Part shown: positions 8,666-19,646 of the stretch, piece after piece
Layout: each line of letters opens with the position of its first letter
Position numbering within the stretch: position 1 is the stretch's first letter
NCBI RefSeq assembly: GCF_002205645.1
Contig: NZ_NIOF01000006.1
Span: 248,001-312,000 of the forward strand
Direction: 5' to 3'
DNA: 64,000 nucleotides
Origin: Roseateles aquatilis
GTDB taxonomy: Bacteria; Pseudomonadota; Gammaproteobacteria; Burkholderiales; Burkholderiaceae_C
Translations under genes and position numbers: made by a program
Notes under the pieces: generated by a model
The model's input: the letters and a program-made list of their open reading frames with translations, nothing else
Told to the model about the DNA's origin: nothing
Database searches by the model: none

Positions 8666-10792
8666 ATGGTCACCGACGACGAGAAATCCCTCATCCGCGC
8701 GTGCGTGGATGCGCTGCGTGATGGCATCGAGGGCTTCCGGTCGCGTCGGCCTCAGCTGGAGATGATCGCCACGGCTGCAGCCGCGCTGGCAGCCTGCCGC
8801 GATGCCGACCAGCCCGCAGGTGACGGTCGGCACATCGCCGTGATCGAAGCAGGCACGGGCACCGGCAAATCCTTCGGAGCGTTGGTGCCGGCGCTGGTGC
8901 TCGCGCGCGCCCGCGGCCGGCGCCTTGTGGTGTCCAGCTCCACCGTAGCGCTGCAGCACCAGTACGCCGAGAAAGATGCGCCTGCGCTCCAGGACCTGCT
9001 GCCCTTCGATTTCCGCTACGCGGTGGCCAAGGGGCGCCGGCGCTATGCCTGCGTGGCCAAGCTGGTCGAGGCGGCGGCCGAGGCCAAATTGCAGGAGCAG
9101 GACCTGGCCGACGGAACGGTCGTGGACGAAACGGCGCCGGAGCGCCGACGCCGGACCATCATGCTGGCGCTGGCACGGGACTTCGAGACCCAACGCTGGA
9201 ATGGGGACAGGGACGAGTTGGCAGTGCCGGTCGCCGACGAGGTCTGGAGCGACTTGACGACCGACCGGCAGGGCTGCCTGGGCAGCCGCTGCGCGGAGTT
9301 CGCCCGGTGCCCGTTCTACGCCGCCCGGCAGCGCGTCAAGGACGCGGATCTTGTGATCGCGAACCATGACCTGGTGCTGTCTGCCCTCGGGATGGAGGTC
9401 GGCAGCGTCCTGCCGGCGCCCGACGAGGCCATGTATGTCATCGACGAGGCCCACAGCCTGGCTGCGAAGGCCGTCGAGCATCTGTCCGTGCGCCACGGGT
9501 TGCGCGGAGCGCAGGAGTGGCTCACCGATGCGGTCGAGGTGGTCCGGGACATCGTGTTGGCGATGCGCCTGCCGGACACGCTGCTGCACGATGCACGGAC
9601 CTGTATCGAGCCGGCGGTGGCTTCACTGGAGGGCCTGTGGCAGCGCTTGCACGCGATGCAGGCCTTCGGCGAGAAGAAGGCGCGCCGTTTTAAGGGAGGG
9701 CGCCTGCCCGACTGGATGCAGGCCGGCGGCGGCACCGTGCAAGACGCTGCCCTGTCGCTGGCGAAGACCTTCGTGCAACTGCGCGAGGGCCTGCTGGAGC
9801 GCGCGCCCACGGATGGCGCGCTGGTCACCCGCCTGCTGTCGTCCATGGGCTTCTACGTCGGCAGGCTCGAGAACCTGGTCGCGACCTGGGAACTCATGCT
9901 GGCGCGGGACGCCGAGGGCGCATCGCCGGTGGCGCGATGGATTGAACTGCACGAGGACGCCGCCGGGGCACAGGACTATCTCGTGTGCGCGGCGCCCGTC
10001 AGTGGCAGCGATCGCCTGCAGAAGCTGCTCTGGAGCCGCGCCAGCGCCGCCGTGTTGATGTCGGCGACGCTCACTTCATGCGGGACGTTTGATCTGTTCC
10101 TGCGCCAGTCCGGACTGGCCGTGTTCAAGGCGCTGAAGCTGCTGCGCGTGGACTCGCCGTTCGACTACCGGCGCAACGCGCGGCTGGTGATCCCGGCGAT
10201 GCGCGCGGATCCCGGCGATGCTGAAGTACACACGAGCGAAGTCGTGGAGCGCATGCCCGGGTTGCTGCGCACGCAGGGCACGCTGGTCCTCTTCGCGTCG
10301 GGCCGCCAGATGCGCGCGGTCTACGGTGCGATGCCGGAAGCGCTGCGGCGCATCACGCTGCTGCAGGGAACGATGCCGAAGATGGAAATGCTGGCCCGCC
10401 ACCGCGCAGCCGTCGACCGTGGCGGCCGCTCTGTGCTGTTCGGCCTGCAAAGCATGGCCGAGGGCGTCGATCTGCCGCGCGCCTACTGCACCCACGTCGT
10501 CTGGGCCAAGCTGCCGTTCTCGGTGCCCGACAGCCCGCTCGAGGAAGCGCGCCGGGAATGGGTCGAATCGCAGGGGCGCTCTTCGTTCATGGAACTTACC
10601 CTCCCGGAGACCGCCGTGCGCTTCAAGCAGGGCCTGGGGCGCTTGCTGCGAACGACCGAAGACTACGGCACGGCGACGGTCCTGGATCGCAGGCTGGTCA
10701 CCAAGCGTTGGGGCAGCCTATTGATGCGTGGGCTGCAGGACTTCGAAGTGGTCATCGAACCCCTGCCTGAAGACCTTGATGAACAGCGCTGA
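8666..10792 (+). CDS. DinG/XPD-type iron-sulfur DNA helicase
   Basis: A 708-residue SF2 helicase of the DinG/Rad3 type, which unwinds DNA 5' to 3' and acts on D-loops and R-loops. Walker A is GTGTGKS (63-69) and the DEAH box is at 260-263. Four cysteines lie between them, Cys129, Cys204, Cys209 and Cys215, spaced as expected for a [4Fe-4S] cluster. C-terminal motifs include LMSATL, GLQSMAEGVDLPRA and FKQGLGRLLR. It belongs to the backbone run that includes the metallophosphoesterase and SMC-like ATPase, so a role in element replication or recombination is likely. There is no sign of damage. Confidence 0.88.
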   Translation: MVTDDEKSLIRACVDALRDGIEGFRSRRPQLEMIATAAAALAACRDADQPAGDGRHIAVIEAGTGTGKSFGALVPALVLARARGRRLVVSSSTVALQHQYAEKDAPALQDLLPFDFRYAVAKGRRRYACVAKLVEAAAEAKLQEQDLADGTVVDETAPERRRRTIMLALARDFETQRWNGDRDELAVPVADEVWSDLTTDRQGCLGSRCAEFARCPFYAARQRVKDADLVIANHDLVLSALGMEVGSVLPAPDEAMYVIDEAHSLAAKAVEHLSVRHGLRGAQEWLTDAVEVVRDIVLAMRLPDTLLHDARTCIEPAVASLEGLWQRLHAMQAFGEKKARRFKGGRLPDWMQAGGGTVQDAALSLAKTFVQLREGLLERAPTDGALVTRLLSSMGFYVGRLENLVATWELMLARDAEGASPVARWIELHEDAAGAQDYLVCAAPVSGSDRLQKLLWSRASAAVLMSATLTSCGTFDLFLRQSGLAVFKALKLLRVDSPFDYRRNARLVIPAMRADPGDAEVHTSEVVERMPGLLRTQGTLVLFASGRQMRAVYGAMPEALRRITLLQGTMPKMEMLARHRAAVDRGGRSVLFGLQSMAEGVDLPRAYCTHVVWAKLPFSVPDSPLEEARREWVESQGRSSFMELTLPETAVRFKQGLGRLLRTTEDYGTATVLDRRLVTKRWGSLLMRGLQDFEVVIEPLPEDLDEQR

Positions 10793-10842
10793 CGCTGGAG
10801 CATGGATGCAGGACATCTTCATCAGTAATCAAGGAGAACGCC

Positions 10843-12300
10843 ATGGCAGCAATGAATGGAGCCGCGGTCGGCACGCAGTTGACGGCTCGCGCGGGCGCAG
10901 CGCTGGCGGTGCCGACCCTGCTTGGCCAGTCGGCGATGCGCATCCCGGTGGGCGGGCGCATCCGGGCCGGCATCAAGGTGTTGACCCGCAAGGCTGCGGA
11001 AGTGCCGGAGGCGCGTGCCATCTACGACGCCGGTGTGTCCCAGGGCCAGGGCTTCGAGGCGATCGAACGCGAGATCGTCCAGCGTTGCTCGACGCTCAAG
11101 AATCCGCTCACGCCCAAGAACGTCCCGTATTTCACCGTGCGTGGCGAGGACTTCCCCAATCCCGAGGTGGCACGTCAGATCATGTCGCTTTATGCCGAGG
11201 ATCGCGGCGACGGCGTGCGCCGGCTTTACCGGTTCCCGGTGGTGTTTCCGGCCGATGCCTGGCAAAGCGTGATGCCCCACGAACTGGTGACCTGGACGGC
11301 GAGCGAACGGCGCTTCTGGTCCGAGTACGCCGAAGATGGGCAGACGCGCTACTGCAAGACGCACGAAGCGGTGCCCGTGGACGCCAGCGGCCGCCGCACG
11401 ATCCGCATCTTCGGCGGACGCAAGACCGTGCTTCGCGCAGAGAACGGCGGGCTGTGCGACCCCGAGAGCTGCCCGGAGTACCAGCAGCGCAAGTGCAACC
11501 TGACGGGGCGATTCATCTTCTTCATCCCCGGCATCAAGTCGCTCAGCGCCATCGACCTGCCGACGAACAGCTTCTACGCCATGCAGGCTGCGATCGAGAA
11601 GTTCACGACGATCGCCTTCATGCGCGGCGGGCGCATCTCCGGCTTTCTGGACGGCCAGCGCACGCCGTTCTTCATCAGCAAGCGCCTGGTAGAAGTGTCC
11701 CGTATCGACGAGGAGGGCCGGCCAACTCGCGTCGCGCAATGGTTGATCGAACTGGAGGCGCCCATCGACGTGACGTCGCTCCTTCGCCCCGACGATGGGC
11801 TGGAGGCCCTGGAGATGCGCGCCGCCGAGGCGGCCAACCTGCTCGCTGGCGAGTCGGGTGGGCCCACTGAGGACGCCGACGGCCCCGTTGCCCATCGGGA
11901 GCGCGGTGCGCAGGTCATCGACCTGGAGGAGGTTCCTGCAAGCCAGCCCCGCAGCGACTCGGTGCCGTCAGCGGTGCGCGTCGAGCCTGCTGCACCACCT
12001 GCCGCCAGCCCGGCAGTGCGCGCTGATCGAAAGGGCAGTGCAAGCGCCGCGCGAGCGCGAGACGAGGCTGCGGCAGTCGTTGTGGACCATGCCCGAGATC
12101 TGCAATGGATCATCGACGCGGCAGCCGCGCTGGGCGTCGATCCACAACGCTTCGAGGCGTACGCCGAGAAACGCTGGGGCAGGGGGTGGAAGCTCGCCGC
12201 GGGCGGCCGCAAGCGGGCGCTGGATGACGTGTCGGCCTTCGCGGATGATCCGAACGGTTTCCAGGAGAAGGTCCGGGGCGAGCTGGAAGTGTTCTCGTGA
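10843..12300 (+). CDS. Gp3-like/metal-binding protein of unknown function
   Basis: A 485-residue soluble protein with a strong AAGGAG site before the ATG. The conserved-looking core has a cysteine cluster (GGLCDPESCPEYQQRKCNL, near residues 200-222) that probably binds a metal. Then come GRFIFFIPGI and an AMQAAIEKFTTI segment. This layout recalls phage/ICE Gp3-like or recombination-directionality-factor-like proteins, often labelled metal-binding hydrolases. From about residue 330 the chain becomes Ala/Pro-rich and probably disordered, ending in a short helical domain (AYAEKRWGRGWKLA). It sits between the DinG-like and SbcD-like genes. I do not know its activity. Confidence 0.6.
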   Translation: MAAMNGAAVGTQLTARAGAALAVPTLLGQSAMRIPVGGRIRAGIKVLTRKAAEVPEARAIYDAGVSQGQGFEAIEREIVQRCSTLKNPLTPKNVPYFTVRGEDFPNPEVARQIMSLYAEDRGDGVRRLYRFPVVFPADAWQSVMPHELVTWTASERRFWSEYAEDGQTRYCKTHEAVPVDASGRRTIRIFGGRKTVLRAENGGLCDPESCPEYQQRKCNLTGRFIFFIPGIKSLSAIDLPTNSFYAMQAAIEKFTTIAFMRGGRISGFLDGQRTPFFISKRLVEVSRIDEEGRPTRVAQWLIELEAPIDVTSLLRPDDGLEALEMRAAEAANLLAGESGGPTEDADGPVAHRERGAQVIDLEEVPASQPRSDSVPSAVRVEPAAPPAASPAVRADRKGSASAARARDEAAAVVVDHARDLQWIIDAAAALGVDPQRFEAYAEKRWGRGWKLAAGGRKRALDDVSAFADDPNGFQEKVRGELEVFS

Positions 12301-12377
12301 AGCGCGTTGACAGCCGGGCCCGCGGCGAGACGATGCATGCATACCGGGCCTAGCGGCCCTCAGCCAAGGAGCACGGC

Positions 12378-13664
12378 ATGATCAAGGTAGGCCATTTCTC
12401 GGACCTGCATTACTGCGAGAAAAACCTGGAAGAGGCGGACCGCTGCTTCGGATTCGCGGTGGAAGCAGCCATCCAGCGGGGGATCGATGTCGCGGTGATC
12501 TCGGGCGACGCCACCGATCACGCACTAGACGTACACAGCCCGGCCGTGGTGGCGTTGGCGCGCCGAGTGCTGCAACTGGCTAACCACTGTCCAGTCCTGA
12601 TGCTGCAAGGCACGTTCTCCCATGAGCCACCGGGGACGCTGGCGATCTTCCCGCTGCTCGGCGGACGCCATCCCATCCACGTCGCCGACCGCATTTCCCA
12701 GGTGTCGCTGAGCGCCAGCGGGCGATGGACCGCCTCCGATGGCTGGCGATTCGACGGTGCGGCGCCGGGCTCGCTGGCGCTGTTCACCTGTGTGCCCACC
12801 GTCAACAAGGCTGCGGTGGCAGCGGTCGCGGGGGCCAGTGAGGCGGCCGAGGCGCAGGGGCGTGAACTTGCTGCGCTGCTGGCCGGCTATGGCCAGGTCA
12901 ACCAGCAGGCGCGTGCGGCCGGCGTGCCCACCATTGGCGTCTCACATGGCACCGTGTCGGGTTGCGTGACCGAGCATGGCGTCCCGATGGCGGGGTTCGA
13001 TCACGAGTTCACTGTCGCGTCGCTCCTCTCCGCGCAGGCGCAGGCCTTCATGCTGGGCCATATCCACCGGCACCAGCACTGGGAGAAAGATGGCCGCCTT
13101 GTGGGCTATGCCGGATCGATCGGCAGGTTCCACCACGGCGAACTGGGCGAAAAGGGCTTCGTGGCATGGCAGGTGGGGGCGGCGAGCGCGACACTCGAAC
13201 TGGTCCCGACGCCATCGCGTCGAACGGTGGACCTGTTCTTCGAAGGCAAGCCCGACCTCGGCCGCATTCAGGCGGCGGTGGCAGAGCAGGGCCTGCAGGG
13301 CGCCCACATCCGGGTGCGTTGGGTGGTCGCCGACGAGGACCGTCATGACGTGGACCGCGACGCCATCTGCCGATTACTCGAAGGCGCGGCCGATGTCCAA
13401 CTGGAGGGCCGCATGATCCCTGTCGTGCGCAGCCGTGCAGCCGGTATCTCCCGCTGCGCCAGTCTGGAGGCCAAGGTCACGGCGTGGTGCGAAGTCAGCA
13501 ACGTTGAACCGCTGCCGGTTCTGGAGCGCCTGGCCGCCTTGGGCGGTGGTGAGCCTGCGGCTATCGCCGCAGATTTGCTGGCGGTCCCCAAGGCGGCTGA
13601 GGACCGGCCTGCAGCACCGCTGCGCGAGACTCAGCAGCCGGAGTTCGACCTATTCGGAACGTGA
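12378..13664 (+). CDS. SbcD/Mre11-like metallophosphoesterase
   Basis: A 428-residue calcineurin-fold phosphoesterase. Metal-binding motifs are FSDLH (Asp9, His11), ISGDATD (Asp44) and LGHIHRHQ near the end of the catalytic domain, with SHG before it. The usual GNH(D/E) motif reads GTFSHE, so the canonical Asn is missing, which may alter activity. The C-terminal region (from about residue 290) is likely the partner-binding cap. SbcD/Mre11 nucleases work with an SMC-like ATPase (SbcC/Rad50) to trim DNA ends and hairpins. The matching ATPase gene begins downstream at 15973 but is split, with a chemoreceptor gene between them. The complete ATPase at 19647 could be the surviving partner. Confidence 0.8.
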   Translation: MIKVGHFSDLHYCEKNLEEADRCFGFAVEAAIQRGIDVAVISGDATDHALDVHSPAVVALARRVLQLANHCPVLMLQGTFSHEPPGTLAIFPLLGGRHPIHVADRISQVSLSASGRWTASDGWRFDGAAPGSLALFTCVPTVNKAAVAAVAGASEAAEAQGRELAALLAGYGQVNQQARAAGVPTIGVSHGTVSGCVTEHGVPMAGFDHEFTVASLLSAQAQAFMLGHIHRHQHWEKDGRLVGYAGSIGRFHHGELGEKGFVAWQVGAASATLELVPTPSRRTVDLFFEGKPDLGRIQAAVAEQGLQGAHIRVRWVVADEDRHDVDRDAICRLLEGAADVQLEGRMIPVVRSRAAGISRCASLEAKVTAWCEVSNVEPLPVLERLAALGGGEPAAIAADLLAVPKAAEDRPAAPLRETQQPEFDLFGT

Positions 13665-13692
13665 GTCGAATACATCGTCCGGTCGGCGAGCT

Positions 13693-15282
13693 TCATGTCG
13701 TCGCCAGCGTCCGGCCACCGATGCGAAACACGGCAACCGCCTGCACGAGGCCCTGCGCCTGGCGTTTCAGGCTGTCTGCGGCGGCGGCACACTCCTCGAC
13801 CAGGGCCGCATTCTGCTGCGTGACCTGATCGATCTGCGACACCGCATCACCAACCTGGCCGACGCCGGTGCTCTGTTCGGAGCTGGCGGCGCTGATCTCG
13901 GAGACGAGTGTGCTGACCTGGCGCACCGATGACACCACTTCGTCCATCGTGCTGCCCGCACGGTCGACAAGCGTGGTGCCCTGTTCGACCTGTTCGACGC
14001 TGGAGGTGATCAACTGCTTGATCTCCTTCGCGGCGTGCGCGCTGCGTTGCGCGAGTGTTCGAACTTCACCGGCTACGACCGCGAAGCCACGGCCTTCCTC
14101 GCCGGCTCGAGCGGCTTCGACGGCGGCGTTCAAGGCGAGGATGTTGGTCTGGAAGGCGATGCCGTCGATCACGCCGATGATGTCGGCAATCCGAGCGGAG
14201 CTCGTGCTGATGCCCTTCATCATCGAGACGACATCGTCCACGACGCCGCCGCCTCGGGTCGCGATTTCGCAGGCCTCGCCGGCCAGCTGATTGGCCCGGC
14301 GTGCGCTGTCGGCGTTGTTGCGGACGGTGGCGCCCAACTCGTCCATCGTGGCCGCGGTCTGCTGCAGCGCGCTGGCTTGTTCTTCCGTTCGCTGACTGAG
14401 GTCGGTGTTGCCTGACGAGATCTGTTGCGTGCCGGTCGCGATGGCGTCGGAAGAGTCGCGTACCTGGGTGGCGATGTCGGCCAAGCTGGCCTGCATGGAG
14501 CCCAGGGAAGCCAGCACGCTGCCTTTCGGGGCCGTTGCAACGCCGGCCACGGGGCTCAGGTCGCCAGCAGCGACCTTCTCGGCCGCAAGGCTCAGCGCAT
14601 CAGGTTCCGCACCAAGCGCGCGCCCGAGGCTGCGCGTGATGAGCACACCGGCTGCGATGGCCAGCACTACGGCGACACCGCACGCGATCATCAGGATCGT
14701 GCGCTGCTGCTTCATGTGCTCCGCCGACGCTTCGACCATCGCGGCTGCGCGCGCTTCAGTGAGCTTGCGATAGTTCTCGCCGACCTTGACCAGGGATGCC
14801 AGCAAGGGCCGGCACTCGTCGTTCATCTTGGTCACTGCGGCTTCGTGCTGGCCCTTGGTGGCGAGGTCGACGATCGATAGCGCCACCTGCCCGTACTGCT
14901 TCTCGATGCGGACGAGCTCGGCGATCAGTGCCTGGGCTTCGGGCGAGACATCAGCGCCGTGGGACATCGACTCCAACCGCGACAGCTCGCGCTGGACCGC
15001 CTCGTGTGCTGAGGCCACGCTGCGGTTCTCTGCCTCCCGGTCTTCCGGCTTGGTGACCAGCACGAGATTGCGTGCGGAGATCGCGCGCGCGTCGACGGCC
15101 GCCAGCACGTGGCCGACAACGGTCGCGCGTGTGTTGATGCCGCTGATGTAGGTAGCGAAGCCTTCCGCGGCTTGGCGAAGCGACAGCAGCGACAGCGCTG
15201 CGACCATGAACACCAGCAGCGCCAGTCCACCAAACGCAAGCGTGAGTTTGGTGCGAACTTTCCAGGGGGTACGAGTAGACAT
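13693..15282 (-). CDS. Methyl-accepting chemotaxis protein
   Basis: A 529-residue inner-membrane chemoreceptor. There are two transmembrane helices (about 15-38 and 195-216) around a four-helix-bundle type sensor domain. A HAMP-like linker follows, then a long signalling coiled coil with the highly conserved tip ([37 protein letters not shown]). It lacks a visible NWETF-type C-terminal tether. AGGA lies before the ATG. It transmits a periplasmic signal to CheA/CheW, which are not in this window, so it must use host chemotaxis proteins. It lies between the SbcD-like gene and the start of the SbcC-like gene, on the opposite strand, so it is probably an insertion. Confidence 0.92.
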   Translation of the reverse strand: MSTRTPWKVRTKLTLAFGGLALLVFMVAALSLLSLRQAAEGFATYISGINTRATVVGHVLAAVDARAISARNLVLVTKPEDREAENRSVASAHEAVQRELSRLESMSHGADVSPEAQALIAELVRIEKQYGQVALSIVDLATKGQHEAAVTKMNDECRPLLASLVKVGENYRKLTEARAAAMVEASAEHMKQQRTILMIACGVAVVLAIAAGVLITRSLGRALGAEPDALSLAAEKVAAGDLSPVAGVATAPKGSVLASLGSMQASLADIATQVRDSSDAIATGTQQISSGNTDLSQRTEEQASALQQTAATMDELGATVRNNADSARRANQLAGEACEIATRGGGVVDDVVSMMKGISTSSARIADIIGVIDGIAFQTNILALNAAVEAARAGEEGRGFAVVAGEVRTLAQRSAHAAKEIKQLITSSVEQVEQGTTLVDRAGSTMDEVVSSVRQVSTLVSEISAASSEQSTGVGQVGDAVSQIDQVTQQNAALVEECAAAADSLKRQAQGLVQAVAVFRIGGRTLATT

Positions 15283-15972
15283 GGCTTCCTGCGTTGAGTG
15301 TTGTTGTTGACGGGCGCTCTGCTTGTCCCCACGCGATGGCCCGCAGAGCGGTCGGGGCCAGTCACAATCATTTTCGGTGGCTGTTGCCCAAGCTGAAGAG
15401 ACTGGGTCCGCGAGTCGGTGTGCAGAATTCGAGGGGAACCGCCACGGGAAACTGCCTACAGGCCTGTCTCGTGCCTGTCGGCTGCATCCGTGGACGCCAC
15501 GGCACGGGCCAGACTGCCGCGTTGGAGTGCGTCGCGGCGGCGCAACGGCTGCAGGCGGCGCTGGCCGAAATGCAACGTCGCCGTGCACCTGCCGGCGCCG
15601 CTCAACACCCTTTTCTCGGCTCGATGGGCTCCGGACTGGTTCGGCCTTTTCCGATCTGGTCGTCCGCAGTAATACGCGTCGAAAACTCTTTCCCGACAAC
15701 CGCGCTGTTATATGGACTCCGCCGGATCCGCGCGGAATGGGGCGTGCATCAAGGCGATAAAGCAGAAGCAGCTTCGGTACGCTGGTCTTCGGATGAGGCC
15801 ACGCGGAACGCCCTTTGTCGTGAAGGATTCGAGGTCGCGCGGCTGGCGTTCGTTCGCGCGGGCCGGAAGGCATCCGCCGGGCGTATGTGCCACCAGATGC
15901 CGAACCTTGATCACGCGCTCCCGCGCGCGACCATGCTTTCGCTGGGCCACGTCGCGGCCTGTGGAGAGAAAA
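15283..15972. other. 690-bp non-coding stretch between chemoreceptor and SbcC-like gene fragment
   Basis: I see no supported gene here. Open frames on both strands are Arg/Pro-rich and have no family features. The right part should hold the promoter of the SbcC-like gene if that gene was ever separated from the SbcD-like gene. No clear promoter boxes were found. Confidence 0.4.
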
Positions 15973-16192
15973 ATGCAAGACGCCGCTTCCGAATGTCCGG
16001 TCGCCCCCATGCGCGGCCAAGGTTATGTGCCGCACTCCATCGTGTTGACCGGGTTCAAGGGCATCCGGAGCGGCCTGGGCCGCGAGACCCTGGACCTCGA
16101 TCTGGATGCCATCACCGGCGACGCAGCGCTGGTCGCGATCGGTGGCACCAACGGGCGCGGCAAGACGACGCTGATGGACAACCTGCACCCCT
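15973..16192 (+). pseudogene. 5' fragment of SbcC/SMC-like ATPase gene, cut by transposon insertion
   Basis: The fragment encodes the N-terminal 73 residues of an SMC/SbcC-like ATPase: [13 protein letters not shown], then the Walker A region [14 protein letters not shown] and LHP. After codon CCC plus one base the reading runs into transposon sequence and stops at 16198-16200. The continuation is found 12 kb away at 28201. Joining 16192 to 28201 restores the frame exactly and gives LHPYLVMPSR and an 832-residue protein. The two pieces are therefore one gene split by insertion. The isolated fragment retains the P-loop but no signature or Walker B motif, so it cannot be active. Confidence 0.9.
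16189..16192 (+). repeat. Left copy of 4-bp direct repeat (CCCT) at the transposon insertion site
   Basis: CCCT occurs directly before the left end of the element and again directly after its right end at 28197-28200. It may be a target duplication or the shared crossover core of a tyrosine-recombinase element. Four bases can match by chance. Confidence 0.5.
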
Positions 16193-16215
16193 TATGTTGA
16201 ATTCACTGTGTCAAC
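16193..16215 (+). repeat. Left end of transposon (imperfect terminal inverted repeat)
   Basis: Reading inward, the left end has ATGTT (16194-16198) and, after nine bases, GTGTCAAC (16208-16215). The right end read inward also begins ATGTT and carries GTGTCAAC, but after 15 bases. The shared blocks are likely recombinase contact sites. A small hairpin CACTG/CAGTG (16204-16219) overlaps this end. Confidence 0.55.
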
Positions 16216-16236
16216 AGTGGGCCAAGACGCGGCGTC

Positions 16237-16644
16237 TCACTGCCGCTGCAGGGTGGCAATCAATGGGCATGAAAGCTTGCCCCGCCTCGTGCAGCAGTCG
16301 CGAACGAGGCCAGCCAGCGCCGACTCGATCCGCCGCAGATCCTTCAGCTTCTGGCGCACGTCAGCGAGCTTTGCTTCAGCGAGCTTTCTCGCCTCGTCAC
16401 AGTGCGTGCCGTCGTCCAGTCTCAGCAAGCCCGCAACCTCGTCGAGGCTGAAGCCCAGGCGCTGTGCGGCCTTCACGAACCGCACCCGTGCGACGTCCTT
16501 CGCCTCATAGCGCCGAATGCGGCCGTAGGGCTTGTCGGGTTCGGGCAGCAGCGCGCGGCGCTGGTAGAAGCGCACCGTCTCCACGTTGACCCCGGCCGCC
16601 TTGGCGACGGCCCCAATCGTCAGTCCCTGCTGATCGCTGTCCAT
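16237..16644 (-). CDS. merR: Mercury-responsive regulator MerR
   Basis: A 135-residue MerR. The helix-turn-helix is typical ([23 protein letters not shown] is split here into [12 protein letters not shown] and ETVRFYQ). The three Hg(II)-binding cysteines are present in the expected contexts: [15 protein letters not shown] and KLSCPLI. It represses and, with Hg(II), activates the divergent merTPCA genes through the operator at 16650-16680. Its ATG lies six bases from the operator, so it also represses itself. It is the first gene inside the left end of the transposon. Confidence 0.96.
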   Translation of the reverse strand: MDSDQQGLTIGAVAKAAGVNVETVRFYQRRALLPEPDKPYGRIRRYEAKDVARVRFVKAAQRLGFSLDEVAGLLRLDDGTHCDEARKLAEAKLADVRQKLKDLRRIESALAGLVRDCCTRRGKLSCPLIATLQRQ

Positions 16645-16649
16645 GCCGC

Positions 16650-16680
16650 TTGACTCCGTACATGAGTACGGAAATAAGCT
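16650..16680 (+). promoter_or_regulatory. mer operator/promoter
   Basis: TTGACT (16650-16655) and TAAGCT (16675-16680) are separated by 19 bases. The spacer contains a perfect 7-bp dyad, TCCGTAC and GTACGGA (16655-16672), with ATGA between. This is the well-known mer operator layout, nearly identical to that of Tn21, where MerR bends the DNA to align the boxes. Confidence 0.95.
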
Positions 16681-16712
16681 TACGCCATCGTCTCTCCGAC
16701 CGAGGAAAGTGC

Positions 16713-17063
16713 ATGACGGAATCGCAGACCGGGCGCGGCGCGCTCGTCGGCGGCGGACTCGCCGCGATCCTGGCTTCCGCGTGCTGCCTGGGCCCGTTGG
16801 TGCTGGTGACCCTGGGCTTCAGCGGCGCGTGGATCGGCAACCTCACGGCGCTGGAGCCCTATCGGCCGTTGTTCATCGGCGTGGCGCTCGTCGCCATGGG
16901 CTTCGCGTGGCGCCGCATCTATCGGCCTGCTCAGCAATGCAAACCGGGTCAGGCGTGCGCGATTCCGCAGGTTCGGTCCACCTACAAGGCCGTGTTCTGG
17001 ATCGTGGCCGCGCTGGTGCTGATCGCGCTCGCCTTCCCCTACGTGTTGCCGCTGTTCTATTGA
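16713..17063 (+). CDS. merT: Mercuric ion transport protein MerT
   Basis: A 116-residue inner-membrane protein that passes Hg(II) from MerP to the cytoplasmic reductase. There are three hydrophobic helices. The first contains the vicinal pair ACCLGPL (Cys pair for Hg), and the loop carries a second cysteine pair (QCKPGQAC). The ATG at 16713 is chosen because GAGGAAAG precedes it; the earlier TTG lies within the operator. It is the first structural gene of the operon, 14 bases before merP. Confidence 0.95.
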   Translation: MTESQTGRGALVGGGLAAILASACCLGPLVLVTLGFSGAWIGNLTALEPYRPLFIGVALVAMGFAWRRIYRPAQQCKPGQACAIPQVRSTYKAVFWIVAALVLIALAFPYVLPLFY

Positions 17064-17076
17064 CCAGGAGTGCTCC

Positions 17077-17355
17077 ATGAAGAAGCTGATCATCATCGCC
17101 GCCCTCGCCATGTCCGGCGCGGCCGCCATCCAGGCGGCGCCGCAGACCGTGACGCTGGACGTGCCGGGCATGACCTGCGCGGCGTGCCCGATTACCGTGA
17201 AGAAGGCGATCTCGAAGGTCGATGGCGTGAGCAAAGTCGACGTGAGCTACGAGAAGCGCCAGGCCGTCGTGACCTTCGATGACGCCAAGGCCAGCGTGCA
17301 GAAGCTGACCCAGGCGACCGAGAACGCGGGCTATCCGTCCACCGTCAAGCGCTGA
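17077..17355 (+). CDS. merP: Periplasmic mercury-binding protein MerP
   Basis: A 92-residue protein with a signal peptide (about 1-20, ending IQAA) and one heavy-metal-associated domain. The metal site is GMTCAACP. It binds Hg(II) in the periplasm and hands it to MerT. AGGAG precedes the ATG. Length and motif are standard. Confidence 0.96.
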   Translation: MKKLIIIAALAMSGAAAIQAAPQTVTLDVPGMTCAACPITVKKAISKVDGVSKVDVSYEKRQAVVTFDDAKASVQKLTQATENAGYPSTVKR

Positions 17356-17380
17356 CGCCGCAGCGATCGAGGAGGCCATC

Positions 17381-19508
<2,128 letters not shown>

Positions 19509-19646
19509 GCTTCAGCTGGACTTGAACAAGGAACTGCGCGGCGCATCGCCGCCTTGCGGCCAAGCGCGTGAAGGGTCGCGACTGACGACCGTTGAAAGCG
19601 TCGCCGGCCATGCGAGCCTGATCGGAGACCAACTCCGAGGCATGCC

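Noticed and set aside
10728-11870. 380-codon plus-strand frame overlapping the Gp3-like gene
   Set aside because: Arg/Gly/Pro-rich shadow frame without a ribosome binding site; the AAGGAG-led frame at 10843 is the real one.
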